A stretch of 64,000 nucleotides of DNA from Obelidium mucronatum (lineage: Eukaryota > Chytridiomycota > Chytridiomycetes > Chytridiales > Chytriomycetaceae): positions 186,001 to 250,000 of the forward strand of contig JAIVFH010000031.1 in NCBI GenBank assembly GCA_025765595.1, read 5' to 3'. This document shows positions 25,948 to 36,802 of this stretch, in pieces. The notes beneath the pieces were generated by a model. The model made no database searches, was not told where the DNA came from, and saw only the letters and a program-made list of their open reading frames with translations. Each line of letters starts with the position of its first letter. The first letter of the stretch is position 1. Made by a program: the position numbers and the translations under genes.

Positions 25948-26880
25948 ATGTCGTCTTGGGAAGAATTCAGATCCGGAAACGTGAGTATTCAACGGCTTTC
26001 GAGTTGTTTTTTCTTGAGATATTGAGAACGCTTTTTTTAATTGTGGGGTTGACGCCGGCATTCCCTTGTTAATTGCTCATACAATACGCGTTCTAAACCT
26101 TCTCATATTCCCAACAGTTCAACGTATATGGAAGATACTCGGCCTTGATCTCTGGTGCACTTCTTATCGCGCTTGGGTAAAAACGAATCATCACAATCCT
26201 AACACGACCCCAAAATTAACGATCCATCCCATCCCCACCAAACCCCCCCCCCCCCCCCCCCCCCCCCCCCGATAGAATCAATTGCTTCATCTCCGTTTTT
26301 CCTTTCGCGCTCGCAGGATTCGGAATCACGTTCTTGAGTTGAGTTTCGCATTTTATCAATATTTTGAAAAGAAACATGACTGACACTCACTGAAATCCCA
26401 AACAAAAAACCACTACCAGTCGTCATTCTTGAGATCCCGTTTATTACAAAATGGTGTCCGACTGGTCCTCGAACGTGAGCATACACTGGGCCATATATTG
26501 TAGGACGATGTCACTAATGATTTCCGCATTTCAGTCAAAGAATCAGCGAATTCTTCAGCAACCCAGTTTTCAAGACCCTTCTTTACGCGTCTTGCAGTGC
26601 AGTCATGTGGCTTTCTATTCTCATGGCTTCTACTTTGATTATTGTCCCGGCCATTTCCCTGTCTGTGACAACAGTTGCTTATGGTGTGTAAAAGTAGCCA
26701 AAGAATACACTGTAAAAATATCCAAAGAATATACACTGATCGTTATTTATTTCAGGGATTGCAATTATCAGAAAGGATGCACCAGCAACACCATTGAAAG
26801 AGCCAAATGTTGGCAAACTCGCAGCAAAAGCAGCCATGTCGAATGCTACAACGGTTAAGAGTGCTCAGGCTGCAGTTTAG
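25948..26880 (+). CDS. TVP18: Golgi membrane protein TVP18
   Basis: Six exons (25948-25980, 26118-26176, 26276-26337, 26420-26474, 26535-26683, 26756-26880) encode 160 residues with four predicted membrane segments. The start MSSWEEFRSGNFNVYGRYS, the stretch ISGALLIALG, and ILEIPFITKWCPTGP match the Tvp18/Cg6151-P family (yeast Tvp18 is 167 residues). Tvp18 is a small Golgi vesicle protein found with Tvp23, Yip4 and Yip5 in yeast. Its function is poorly defined. Intron 2 (26177-26275) has 28 consecutive C before the acceptor GATAG. The stop is TAG. Confidence 0.85.
26243..26270 (+). repeat. C28 homopolymer in TVP18 intron 2
   Basis: Twenty-eight C end at 26270, immediately before GATAG|AATC. 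With the G19 run at 25283-25301 (C on the sense strand of the neighbouring gene), it is the second poly-C intron within 1 kb. Confidence 0.9.
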
Positions 26881-27177
26881 AATTCAAGAAATCAACTTCC
26901 AATCTCGTCATTTATTCATAAACGAGTCTAATACAACATGGTCGAAAACACAGAACCAAATAAAAATGAAACAAAAGGAACTCAATTTCAAAACAAGAAC
27001 CAAGAAGAACAAAACAGTAACACTACAAAATAATACCATCTGGCAAAATCCGAGAAAACCAAATAAAAACCATGATAGAGGAGACATGAATTTAAAGAGA
27101 AACAGACAGGCACCCAAGGCAATAAAGACAAGGGTAGCCTTCTGAATCGATATCACCACCACCGAATATATTGATGT

Positions 27178-28177
27178 TCAAGCAGCAACAGCCTTCAACC
27201 TCTCGCCAGCAATAGCCAAGAGTTTCTTGGCCTTGTCGAGCTCGGCTTGAAGGGCCTTGACCTGCTCCAGCGCAGTCTTTTCACCTTCCCTGGCATTGGC
27301 CAGATCCTGGTGCAACATGTCGAGTTCGGCCATACGCTTGACACGCGAGCGACGGGCCGACTCAGTATTCCGCTGGCGCTTCAGGTCGAGCTCCTGCAGC
27401 AGCTGGACGGGGTCATTTGGCCGTTCTTTGCGCTTGCGGCCGGCCTTGGACTTTGGCTTCTCGTCGGGCGGCGGCGCCGAAGTAGCGGCCGCCGATGCGG
27501 AGTTCGCCGGCAGCGCCCACGGCACGGCAAAGGCGTCGAGCAGCGGCGACGACGCCGGCTGCGACTGCGGCGAAAAGTCAAGCGCGGCGTCGAAGCCCAG
27601 GAACGGCGTCGCGAGCGCGGCGGACGCCGGCGACAGCGACGACAGCGACGTCAGCGCCGGCGACACCATCGTCTGCGCCGCAACCAGCGACTGGCGCAGC
27701 CGCGCGACGGCCGGCGCGAGCCCGGGGTTGCCCGCGAGCGCCGCCTCCGTCGAGGCCAGCAGCTGCGCCGCCTGCGCCGCGTCGAGCGACGCTGTTGGCG
27801 CGGATGCGGCGGCGGCGGGCGGCGCCGCGTCGGGGAACAGCGACGAGAACATGAGCGAGGACTCGGCGTCAAACAAGGACACAACCGACGGATCGGCGTT
27901 GTCAATGATCTGCGAGACCAGGCATTGCGAAAAGTCGAACGACGAGTAGTCGATCGCTGGTGTGCTTGGGGAGTGCTTGTGGATGGTGGGGCTTGTGTTG
28001 TTGTTTGGGGTTGGGATGAGAGAGGTGCCTGTTGTGGTGATGTTGATGGTGGATAAGTAACAGTGATATCATGGAAAAAAAAATTAATTTTGGACACTCA
28101 CCAAAGGCAAAAAGGTCGTCCTCAAGGAGCGACGAACCAAAGAAGGAGTCAGAGGTGTTGAACTGGGGGGATGTCAT
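27178..28177 (-). CDS. GCN4/CPC1-type bZIP transcription activator
   Basis: Two exons (28177-28102, 28028-27178) give 308 residues. The C-terminal basic region KRQRNTESARRSRVKR has the N-x-(T/A)-(E)-S-A-R-R-S-R pattern of Gcn4, followed by a leucine zipper of about four heptads to the stop. The N-terminal part has acidic/aromatic clusters (SFFGSSLLEDDLFAF; DYSSFDFSQCLVSQ) typical of activation domains. A long Ala/Ser/Pro linker has GC-rich codons. Gcn4 proteins activate amino-acid biosynthesis genes during starvation. The 5' leader contains exactly two upstream ORFs, as in GCN4-type translational control (see their entries). The strong GC3 bias also creates long antisense ORFs, which I treat as shadows. 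Confidence 0.85.
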
Positions 28178-28276
28178 GGTTGTTTTGGTAGGCTAAGATT
28201 GGGACAAGTAGTAGTAGTAGTAGTAGCAGTAAAGTGATAATCACTCTTGATTTCAATTAGAAATTGGGGGTCTGGT

Positions 28277-28342
28277 TTAGGCTATAGGCAGTAAATTCGG
28301 GGTTGCGCTCAGAGCGGAGGGGGATTCGTTAGGGAAGACCAT
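28277..28342 (-). promoter_or_regulatory. uORF2 (21 codons) in the bZIP leader
   Basis: The ATG at 28342-28340 opens a 21-codon frame (MVFPNESPSALSATP...) ending at TAA 28279-28277. The stop lies 99 nt upstream of the bZIP start. It is the second and last ATG between 28680 and the main start, in the position of the inhibitory uORF of cpc-1/GCN4 systems. Confidence 0.6.
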
Positions 28343-28459
28343 CTTGAAGAAGGGACTTGGGTTAGAATGAGATCCAAAAAGGATTCAGTAGACAGTTGGG
28401 ACAGGGCAAAGATATTTAAAAGGTGTAAGAAGATTCACTGGAGAGTGAAAGGGGGCAGT

Positions 28460-28471
28460 TTAGGCAGACAT
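28460..28471 (-). promoter_or_regulatory. uORF1 (Met-Ser-Ala-stop) in the bZIP leader
   Basis: A three-codon frame, ATG TCT GCC TAA, 117 nt upstream of uORF2. A very short first uORF followed by a longer one is the arrangement that permits reinitiation in GCN4, cpc-1 and ATF4 leaders. The transcription start is not known, so inclusion in the mRNA is inference. Confidence 0.55.
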
Positions 28472-28699
28472 GATGAAACCCAGAGGGATATCAGTAGCTG
28501 GAAGAAGTGCGCAAGAGTGTGTGAAGGGCTGCGATGAGCTGAAGGTTTCGATTCGTTATTAGCGAAGCGAAACTACTTTTTTGATTTTTGAAGAAAAAAA
28601 AGGGAAAAGAGCGAAAAACGAAGAAAAATGTGGATGAAGAAAATTTGCAATGGTGATTTCGAATCCACTTTTTATTGACAAAAAAGACTGAAAGTGCTT

Positions 28700-31600
28700 T
28701 TAGCGACGTCCTTTGCCTTTTGCCTTCACCTTTTTGGACGGACGTCCGTTCTTGGCCTTTCGTTGCTCCTTCTTCTTGCGTTCCTTCTTGATCTGATCCA
28801 CATTCTTCAACTCGCTCTTGACTCCCTTCACCTTCCTTCCATCTGTACGCGTTGCCATTGGTGCTCGAGATGCATTCTGCTGCAAAAGCGCTGCACGAGC
28901 ATCCTCAGGATTCTTTCCATCCTTCCTAGCTTGTCGTTCAGCTGCAGCAGCCTTGCGCTGAAAGTTCTTGGAGTTGGGGTTGGCCGCATGCACTTCATTG
29001 TATCGATACTTTTTGGCAAAGGGGTTTGCAACTGCTCCTGCTGCATCCACAGCAAGTTCTTGCTCACCCGTACGTGGGAACTCGATTCGAGTCTTCTTTT
29101 GCCATTGTTCAAATCTGAAGAGAGGAGAAATAGGAGTTTAGTGAAAGGCGTAAGATTGCTTGAAGTAAGTGGGCAAGAGAGTGAAGGTAGGAGAGAAAGA
29201 AGAAATGTGCAATCAGACTGGCTTTTTGCCATGAAACAAAAACAGCTTCATGGCGGTTTTTTTTTTGCCAATCACAAGATCACAAAAGCAATATTCCGCA
29301 GTTAGAGTGACGTTGCACCTCCATTGATAGAAATAGGAGGGAATGCTAAATGTCTGCGGGAACTCAAGGAGGAACAACGGGAACACATGAAAAAAAAAAG
29401 CAAACAAACAACATACCGGTCACTTTTGTAACTAGCAAGAACAGAAGCACCACTTTCAGTCTTGAATCGCTTTTTGTTATCGCTACCCACAGTTGGCCGA
29501 ATAAACTGCTTCTTCTTTTTGTCCCACACCAAGTTGCCCTTCTTCTTCTTCAACGTGTCGTCATCATCTCCATCCATGTCAACAGTGACATCGTTGGCTC
29601 GTTCAGCAAAGTTGTTTGCAAGACCCGTTGTTTGTGATACTGTTTCGCGGACAGCATAACCCTTTTCTGTTGCGGCATCCTTCTGGAAGTGGGACATGTA
29701 GAACTCTTCATCACGGTAACTTGCAGGTTTCGCTTCCCGCTTACGCTTCTTGCTTTCACTCAAGTTCTTGAATGTGGACTGACAAAGAAAATGAGTTGGT
29801 TAAATTTCATTTTTTCCAAAAAGAGAACAAAAAAGAAGGAAAAAAAAAGAAAACAGAAAAACCAACGAGAGTCCAATGTTCGGGTCATTTTCAAAGGAAA
29901 AAAAAAGATGCTTTACCTGAAGTTCGAGTTCACTCGCCTGTTCTTCCATCCCGGAATTCTTCAATATCGAGCGTTTCTGAACCTCCAAACTCTTGTTGGC
30001 AACATCAGACCGCTGTGCACGGTTCAACAAAATCGTTTTTCCAAGCTGTGCTCGTCGGGTATGCATCAAAACCGCTTCTGGAGAACTAACTCCTCGCTTT
30101 CCTGCCTCAAAGATGGTCTACATGAAGAATTTGTTTGTGAAAAGGGAACTCTTTACACAAGCATATAAATAAAAATATATCTTACCTCCATGGGCCTAAA
30201 CCGTGCAATTTCATCCAAAATACTAGCTCTTTTAACCTCCCCTTGTCCCGCAAGTTTCGCCAGATACGGATGCACACCCAAGGTATCATTACCAATCACT
30301 TTTGCCCGCGCGTAACTCTCTTTACTCGCGTTCCCTCGCGTCCGATAGTACATTTTGTATCCATTTACTACACTGTGCTTCAGCGTTTGAAGTGATACAT
30401 TCTCCTTGATTCGAGTAATCACGAGCTCACGGTCCATCTCAAGCGCCGACGGAGGCAAGTTTCCCAAAATAATGTCGTTGGTGAAGTTTGGTTGCAATTG
30501 GCTTTTGGAATCGAAAATAGAGCTGTACAAGAGTGGACGTCCTGTAAAGAGTTGGAAGTCCAAAAGGTATGGCAGCTTTTTTTTTTCGTTGTGAAGGGAA
30601 ATCGGATGAGAACAGCATACACAAAGTAAACGGGGCGGATTCCATTACCTCGTCCGTTGCGATTAAGGAGAAGGCCATACCCTTTCTTCCTGCTCTTCCA
30701 ACACGACCAACACGATGGATTAAAACTTTACTGGAACCAGGGAAATCGTAGTTCACGACATTATCCAGTAATGGAATATCGATACCACGTGCGGCAACGT
30801 CAGTTCTACAAAGAGAGAATGTGAGACCGTTTACAAAAAATTGGTGCATAGTTTTCGGGCCTTACACAATCAAGACCTTGACCAATCCATTTCGGAACTT
30901 ATTAATATGCATTGTACGAGCGACTTGATCTAAAGCACCGAAGATATATGTGCTCTGGATTCCAGATACACTCAATAATTCATGCACATATTCGACAACG
31001 TGTTTGGTGGCAACAAAAATAATGGTTTGTTGGTCCTTTGGAATAACAGTCTCCAATAGATACAAGAGTGCCGCATCTTTTTCTTCGGTCTTCAGACTAA
31101 AGAACAAAAGTTGAAGATCTGAACTGATTTTTGTGTCCACGTCCAATCGGATAAGCGCGGGGTCAGTCAATCCGGCTTTTGCAAAATCAACCAAGAGCTT
31201 TGGAAGTGTAGCAGAAAAAAGCAGCGTTTGGCGGTTTTCGGGAAGCTTGAAGAGAATTTCACGCAACTGTTCAGCAAATCCCATTTCGAACAATCTAGTA
31301 ACGATTAAATGTTTTTTTTTAGTTTGGGTTTACAAGTGAATGGGTTTTACGAACCTATCGGCTTCATCGAAAACGACGTATTCAATTGTTCGCAAATCCA
31401 AGTTCATTTCAATAATCAAGTGCATCAAACGTCCCGGAGTTGCAATAATGATATCAGGATTATTGGCCAAAGCAGCGAAATGGTCGTCCATGGTTCCACC
31501 ACCAACAAGCATGCAGTATCGCAAATCGGTATGTTTTCCCATTTCCTTCACGAATTTCAGAGTTTGCAGAGCCAATTCACGCGATGGCGTCAACACAAGA

Positions 31601-32653
31601 CCTCTGGCTCCAACCTTTGCCGAGTGAGTCTTGAGGCGTTCCATCAGAGGAATCAGGAAAGCAGCAGTTTTACCGGAACCGGTTCTGGCCATGGCAACAA
31701 CATCTCTGTTTTCGAGAATAATTGGAATCGCTTTACGTTGAATTGGAGTTGGGACTTTGTAACCCTTTTGGATGATCGCTGAGTAGATTGGATAACTGAG
31801 ACCTGTCAAGGAGGAAGCAAAAGACTTCGATTAGATGACGCGACGCGAACTGCAGTTTCAATTTTAGAATTCAGTTACCCATTGACTGAAAACCTCCAGA
31901 CTTTTTGTGTTTCTTGTTGGCCATCTGAACCGACTTTGCAATCTTTTGGGACGCAATATCGTCATCTTCATCATCTGTATCAAGATCGATTTCATCCTCG
32001 TCGTCTGCTCCAAGGTTTTCCTGGTTTTCATCACCATTCTCTTCGTTTCCATCGTCGCTGCCCTCATTCCAGCCTTCTTCACCTTGATCTTCATCACCCA
32101 TTTCTTCATCGGACGCGCTCCCTTCCTCGTCGTCCTCCTCATCAGCTTCATCAACATCAGATGCCCACCCATCGTCGTCTGCTGGAACGGTTTCAAACTC
32201 TGTATCTTCTTCCTTCTTGGCACCCTTCTTCTTTTCAGTCTTGTTTTTACCAAACTTGTTCTTTTTCTGGGTCTTGTCGTTGTTCTCGCCATCTTTAGAT
32301 CCCTTGCCGCCGTCCTTGCCGCCCTTCTTTTTCAGGTCAGTTCCAGTTCCAGTGCCCAACCGTTTCAACGGCTTCCCACGTTTGGCTGCATTCTGTTGCT
32401 TCGTGGCAGCTTTCTGAGCCTTCTTGGCCTCAAAGTCTTCAAATCTGGGTCGATCACCTTTTGTTGGTTTGCAGTTGGTTAGGTTCCGTTAAAGGCCACG
32501 GTTGTTTTTGTTTTTGTGGTTGCTCTCCTTACCTTTTCGTTTCAGCTTATCAAAGGCTTTCGGCGGTGCTGCACCCTTTCCTCCTTTTCCTTTCCCGCCA
32601 GGCTTGGATCCGCTGCCGCCGCGTGCTTTTGGTTTCGGTTTCTGAGCACACAT
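28700..32653 (-). CDS. DBP10: DBP10/DDX54 DEAD-box RNA helicase
   Basis: Nine exons: 32653-32533, 32458-31879, 31802-31355, 31294-30866, 30805-30649, 30575-30186, 30117-29917, 29778-29417 and 29114-28700. A Lys-rich then strongly acidic N-terminus (AEDEEDDEE-type runs, 31900-32300) precedes the core. Core motifs include Q-motif [18 protein letters not shown] (I), TPSRELALQ (Ia), [12 protein letters not shown] as DEADR (II), LLFSATLP (III), ARGIDIP (V) and [13 protein letters not shown] (VI). The C-terminal DBP10CT domain has [10 protein letters not shown], and the tail is Lys/Arg-rich. The protein acts in the nucleolus on the 25S rRNA peptidyl-transferase region during 60S maturation. The start [12 protein letters not shown] is the only ATG before the basic tract. 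Confidence 0.93.
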
Positions 32654-32837
32654 TTATAAAATCTTGCAAGCGAGAAAAAAAAAAGAAAGAAAGAAAGCTC
32701 TTCATCACAGAACCCCTTTCCTTATTTTTTTTTAGGTGACTCGAAGAGCAGCCTTGCTAGCCCTTTTTATGTGTATCGGCATGGAAGGTAAAATCCGAAG
32801 AATCAAAAAAACGGGGTTCTTTTTATGAATACGAGAC

Positions 32838-33851
32838 TTAAACAAAAAAGGCACTGGGAACGATATGCGCATGCGACGGGAAGCTTGATCCCAGGGATTC
32901 GAGAGCTGTTGAATCACTGATCGCAAGGCTGTCTGTGAAAAATAGATTTAACTTGATTGCATTGCGAGGCGCAATTTAGCAAACATACCATTTCTGACAT
33001 TGATTCCAAACAACACGTTAGATACTCGCGAAAAACAGCCAGCTCCGAAATCTCCAGGATTAGAACCTAAACTTCGAAAAATAGGCATTCTATTTACTAT
33101 TTATATTTTAATCAAAAAAAAAAACCTTGCCTAAGATGTGGTGAGTCTTTGCCATGTACGCATTGGAAATGAACACTCCCACCGTAAGCGCGAGAGGCGT
33201 AATGCTCCGAGCTGGCGCAGAAAACCCAAACTGAATATAGTCTTGTCCATAACTGGGAAAAGCGAGAGTTGGTGGAAAATCGCAGGCATCCTCAACTGTT
33301 TCGAGAATCATGAAATCCTTGACATCGTCGCGGAAGGACACGATAGCTTTATATTCCTTGCCATCCAAACTGCTGTAAACAGATATATTGTCGCCAAGTT
33401 GAAGTCCCAGGTGCATGCCGTGACCAAACGTAACGAGTCGCCTCTTCTCGAAAGCAGTTACGCAGCCTCTTACATTGTCATATGACGTAAAAAAAACAAG
33501 ATTCTTCAAGTCCTCAATGTGAGCCTTTCGACGTGGAGAGGTGTCTTGGCTGTCTGGGTTTCTCACGCATTATGTAATAAACATCACACAAACGATTAAA
33601 ACAGGTTCTTTACCTGGAATAGTAAGTGCAGTCAAGTTTTCTGCTTTCTTGAGGTCTTCTTTGAGAGACTCTTCCTTCTTTGACACGCGATTGAGTTCGG
33701 CTATTGCACATTCAAGCAAAACTTCAAAAGGACGAGTGTTCTCCTTGCTCTTTATAGCATTCTCCAGCTGCTCCTTTGCAATGGTGCGCTCAATTTCAAG
33801 AACTTTGATTTTATGGCCAACTGTGGAGAGCTGCTGAATGAGTGCCTCCAT
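32838..33851 (-). CDS. Coiled-coil protein with trypsin-like fold lacking the catalytic serine
   Basis: Exons 33851-33614, 33553-33131, 33066-32989 and 32932-32838 give 277 residues. The first 80 form a charged coiled coil (LEIERTIAKEQLENAI; VSKKEESLKEDLKKAE). The rest looks like a trypsin-type double barrel. VRGCVTAFEKRRLVTFGHG places a His, DDVKDFMILE places an Asp, and NPGDFGAGCF occupies the GDSG motif with Phe where the nucleophile should be. If this reading is right it is a pseudo-protease or scaffold. No orthologue is recalled. Intron 2 uses a GC donor (TTAG|GCAAGG). The gene ends 184 bp before DBP10 on the same strand. Confidence 0.6.
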
Positions 33852-33928
33852 TCCAGTTCTGTCCAGAGGTAAACAGACTTCAAAATATGGTGGGAAATAA
33901 TCGACGTGCCGTTTTTTTTTATTTAGCG

Positions 33929-33960
33929 ATGATCATCGATATTCGACTATCGATGATCAT
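33929..33960. repeat. Perfect 12 bp inverted repeat (hairpin), 8 nt loop
   Basis: ATGATCATCGAT at 33929-33940 and its exact complement at 33949-33960 flank ATTCGACT. It lies 78 bp upstream of the ATG at 33851. It could be an operator-like palindrome, a cruciform or a small transposon terminus. Confidence 0.85.
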
Positions 33961-34248
33961 TGGATGTTTACAATAATTATCTCTAAACCACGGTATTCCC
34001 ATCGATATTTTTTGAGTTTTATAGCAATATGAAATTATCATAATTCTCTTTATTTGACAATAACCACACAATAAATTATCGACAATGCGATAACTCTTGA
34101 TTGAAAAAAAAACCTTCAAATCAACAACCACACCAGCCCCCAGCATCCGTAGCTATGATTTCAGTAAGTTTCCCTCCCCGTTTGGTCCTCCTCTTCCTCC
34201 TCTTCCTCATTTCGTCATCCTTCTTCCTCTTCATTCAAATTCAACTTT

Positions 34249-34292
34249 CCTTTCTTGATGATTCCTTAGCCCTTTCTTGATGATTCCTTAGC
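34249..34292. repeat. 22 bp perfect tandem duplication
   Basis: The unit CCTTTCTTGATGATTCCTTAGC occurs twice back to back. Each copy ends like a splice acceptor (CCTTAG). No flanking exon is convincing. Confidence 0.8.
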
Positions 34293-34791
34293 AGTCGAAA
34301 ATCTGGACCAAACCTAGTGGTGGCAAATAAAAATGTATCAGACGGTGACATGCACAGCCACTTGAGAACCAGCAATGCAGCTGTAACTTCCACCTGGTAA
34401 GTGTGAGGTTAGGGATTTGGGGTTGGGTCACTTCTCCAACTAAATTTTTATTTTGAGCAAAGACTTAAAATAAAAGCCGAAGTTAAAGCTTTCCTGTATA
34501 TTCCATTTATTTTGGAAGGTTGTTGTTGTTACTCTCAAAAATATTGGAAAATGTCAATATTTATTTATTTTGTCAAGAAATAAAGGGGCGCAATTAGCTG
34601 ACTTTGTTGAAGCGTCAAAAGCAAGCAGGCAAGGAAAGGCATGTGTTCAAGCCTCCATTGTTCCTTTTTTTTTTTTGGGTTGACTGACATTGATGTTTTA
34701 GCCAAAAAGCGCATTGCGCTAAAACATGCAATAAAGAAACTGTTTTTTATCGTTTATTATCGATCTATCACTCACCAGTAAAATCAGGCAC

Positions 34792-34995
34792 ATGTCTAAT
34801 GTATTAGCTGCTATTAGCTGCGTTTTGTTCTGTATCCCAGCCTTGGGCATTGTACACAAGAAACAAAAGATAACTGATGTGATGTTTAGCTTCATAATTG
34901 AGTATTTCTTAACAGTTTTTGTATGTATTTTGGGTGGATGTCTTTCTTTGGAATGTCAAATGGGAATTCTGGATAATAAAGTTCATCAGAGTTAA
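34792..34995 (+). CDS. Small hydrophobic protein, 67 residues, unknown
   Basis: ATG 34792 to TAA 34995 encodes two hydrophobic stretches (VLAAISCVLFCIPALGIV and FIIEYFLTVFVCILGGCL). The size and two-helix layout recall PMP3/UPF0057 proteolipids, but the conserved Pro-Pro-Leu-Gly and Gly-rich second helix are not convincing. It could be a chance ORF in AT-rich DNA. Confidence 0.3.
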   Translation: MSNVLAAISCVLFCIPALGIVHKKQKITDVMFSFIIEYFLTVFVCILGGCLSLECQMGILDNKVHQS

Positions 34996-35394
34996 TTAGT
35001 AATAAAATGTTCCAAAATCATCCGGCCTGCCATAATCATAACATATCCTTGAGTTGTCCGTGATTGTAACAGCTGTACTATCAGGAGAGCAAACAGTCTT
35101 GGTTGTATTTAAAAATTATCAAATACTCAGGGTTAATAGTTGGAAGCGTTGCAAGGATTGGAAGCATTGGAAGTGTGTGAGTTGGAGCTAGAAGACCTGG
35201 AGCCATTACTAGAAGAATTGAAGCTGAAGCTGGAAGCTGCTGGTTGTAGAGATTCAAGGGAGTTGTTCTCTTTTTCAGATTCCTTTGCCAGCAGCGTGTC
35301 CAGACCCACTTTTGGTTTGAGCTGCTGCAGAACTCAATGCTAGTGCCCCAGTGGCCATCTTTTTTTTTTGTAGAGTTCCGAGAGAGCAGAAAGT
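34996..35394. other. Low-complexity flank left of the Plavaka element
   Basis: The minus strand holds a Ser/Asn-rich frame near 35140-35270 (SSSNGSRSSSSNSH) and an Ala/Ser start (MATGALALSS) near 35360, in frames that do not join. This looks like a decayed ORF. No other feature is seen. Confidence 0.4.
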
Positions 35395-36304
35395 CATGGC
35401 AGCCCTGCGTAGTTACTTTGCGAGCTGATGTTTGATGTTCCTTTTTCAGAGTCTGAAAGAAAAAAAACTGTTTGGGCGTTTGCTCCAGGGGGGTGGGACT
35501 CACTTTGGTGGATTGGAGAATTTCCATATCCAACAATACAAAAGTTACCCACAAGGACCTTCAAATCCTTCCCAACATTTGATCAAAACCTTCCAATGCG
35601 GCTGTCTAGAGAGCGGGTAGGGCGTGCACTCCCAAACCCAGGACTGTCGAGGGAACACATTGGTGTGGTCAGAGCCCATGGCAGGCTATTTGCAACATCT
35701 GAGTGATATCTGATGATATCTGAAATTCTGAAACGATTTCAATTTGAAAACTTGCAAAATGAAAAATTGCAAAAATCAAAAGAAAGATAACAATCAATGA
35801 CCAACACCGTCAGACCTCTCCCCCCCCGTGCTCACCAGAGAGCAGCGAAATCGAGGAGTTCTGCACTGGCTGCAAAGGTTTCAAGAAGCGAATGTGAGAA
35901 GGTCCCAACAATGGGCCAACAAATATCAAAGACGGCAGCAAGCATGGAATAATGCCCAAGTACAGCCTCGCAACAGACAGGCCGCTCTACACCCTGAAGC
36001 GGGAGCAGAACTCCAGTTTGATGGAGCTGACGATATAGGACTGGAGGCATCTGTCTCAGCTACAGAACAGCGAAGACGTAGAGTAAGGTTGCACCCCAAC
36101 CCATGCTCAATACTGCAAGTATTAATGGATTCCATTTGAAAGATGGGGCAATATGTCAAAAGCCAAGTTCAAACTGTGATTTGTGCTATTGAAAACGGAA
36201 GTTATGTTGTTGTGCACATGGGGGATACATCGGCAGCAGAAGTTGCATCAATTTGGATGCATGCAGAAGTTGTGCTCCTGTTCTACGAGCGTGAGCTGGT
36301 TGGG
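35395..36304 (+). repeat. Left inverted arm
   Basis: Matches 40581-41493 in reverse complement. It includes a copy of the promoter, exon 1 and part of exon 2 of the dioxygenase gene. The copied ORF (from ATG 35799) is frameshifted by a 2 nt shorter C/T tract near 35819-35827. Homology stops after GAGCTGGTTGGG. Confidence 0.85.
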
Positions 36305-36380
36305 CAATATTACAGTTGGGGAAATGATGGTCTGCCGTAGCCATTATTATTGAAATAGCACAAAAACACAGAAGACCCAC

Positions 36381-36763
36381 CTCTCTTGGTGGTTGTACTG
36401 GCCAGAAGATCCCATAAAAGGACCAAGAGAACGGCCAAGGGAAGGGCCAAGAGAGGAGCCAAGAGAGGAGCCACCAACTCTGGTCAATATTTAAGGGAAT
36501 TATAGATAAGAGAAAAGACTAACAATTCTGGACGCAAGAATGCATTGCGGCTTTGCAATGATGGCCCTTGGTGATCACCTAATGGTGATGGCATGCTTCG
36601 ATTGAGTGGCCAGTCGCTGATGGTTTTACGTTGGTGATCGGCAGCACAATAAAGAATAAACAGACACATACCTCCCTTGAGGATCCTGGGATCCTAGACT
36701 CTGGTAATGGTATTGGTATTGGAAGTTGCTGTTGGATGAACTTGAGTTTGATCCACTTGCCAT
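36381..36763 (-). CDS. Ser/Gly/Gln-rich protein divergent from the transposase
   Basis: Exons 36763-36672, 36616-36524 and 36479-36381 join in frame from MASGSNSSSSNSN through QYQYHYQSLGSQDPQG to a Gly-Ser-Leu repeat (GSSLGSSLGPSLGRSLG). The frame then reaches a GTGGG donor and no next exon is clear. Low-complexity composition suggests a prion-like or scaffold protein. I do not recognise a family. Its start is 40 bp from the transposase ATG, so one bidirectional promoter probably serves both. Confidence 0.45.
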
Positions 36764-36802
36764 GATGTGTGATTTTAGGATATTTCCTTTAAAATATTTA
36801 AC

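Larger units (their letters stand above)
33852..34791. other. Intergenic stretch with hairpin and small tandem duplication; start of the repeat-rich compartment
   Basis: No convincing gene. It contains a 12 bp perfect inverted repeat (33929-33960), a CT-rich stretch (34160-34250), a 22 bp tandem duplication (34249-34292), and a short ATG followed directly by a GTAAGT-like donor at 34154-34166 that leads nowhere clear. The AT-rich stretch 34480-34760 is featureless apart from a small palindrome near 34706. Confidence 0.5.

Noticed and set aside
27247..28056. 269-residue Arg-rich ORF antisense to the bZIP gene
   Set aside because: It mirrors the GC3-rich Ala/Ser/Asp codons of the bZIP frame, has runs of RRR, and no family resemblance.
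34154..34295. Tiny intron-containing ribosomal protein gene (ATG followed by GTAAGT)
   Set aside because: The candidate second exon stops after a few codons and matches no short ribosomal protein.
35140..35343. Leu/Glu-rich plus-strand ORF left of the Plavaka element
   Set aside because: It is the complement of a Ser/Asn low-complexity frame and is probably neither gene.
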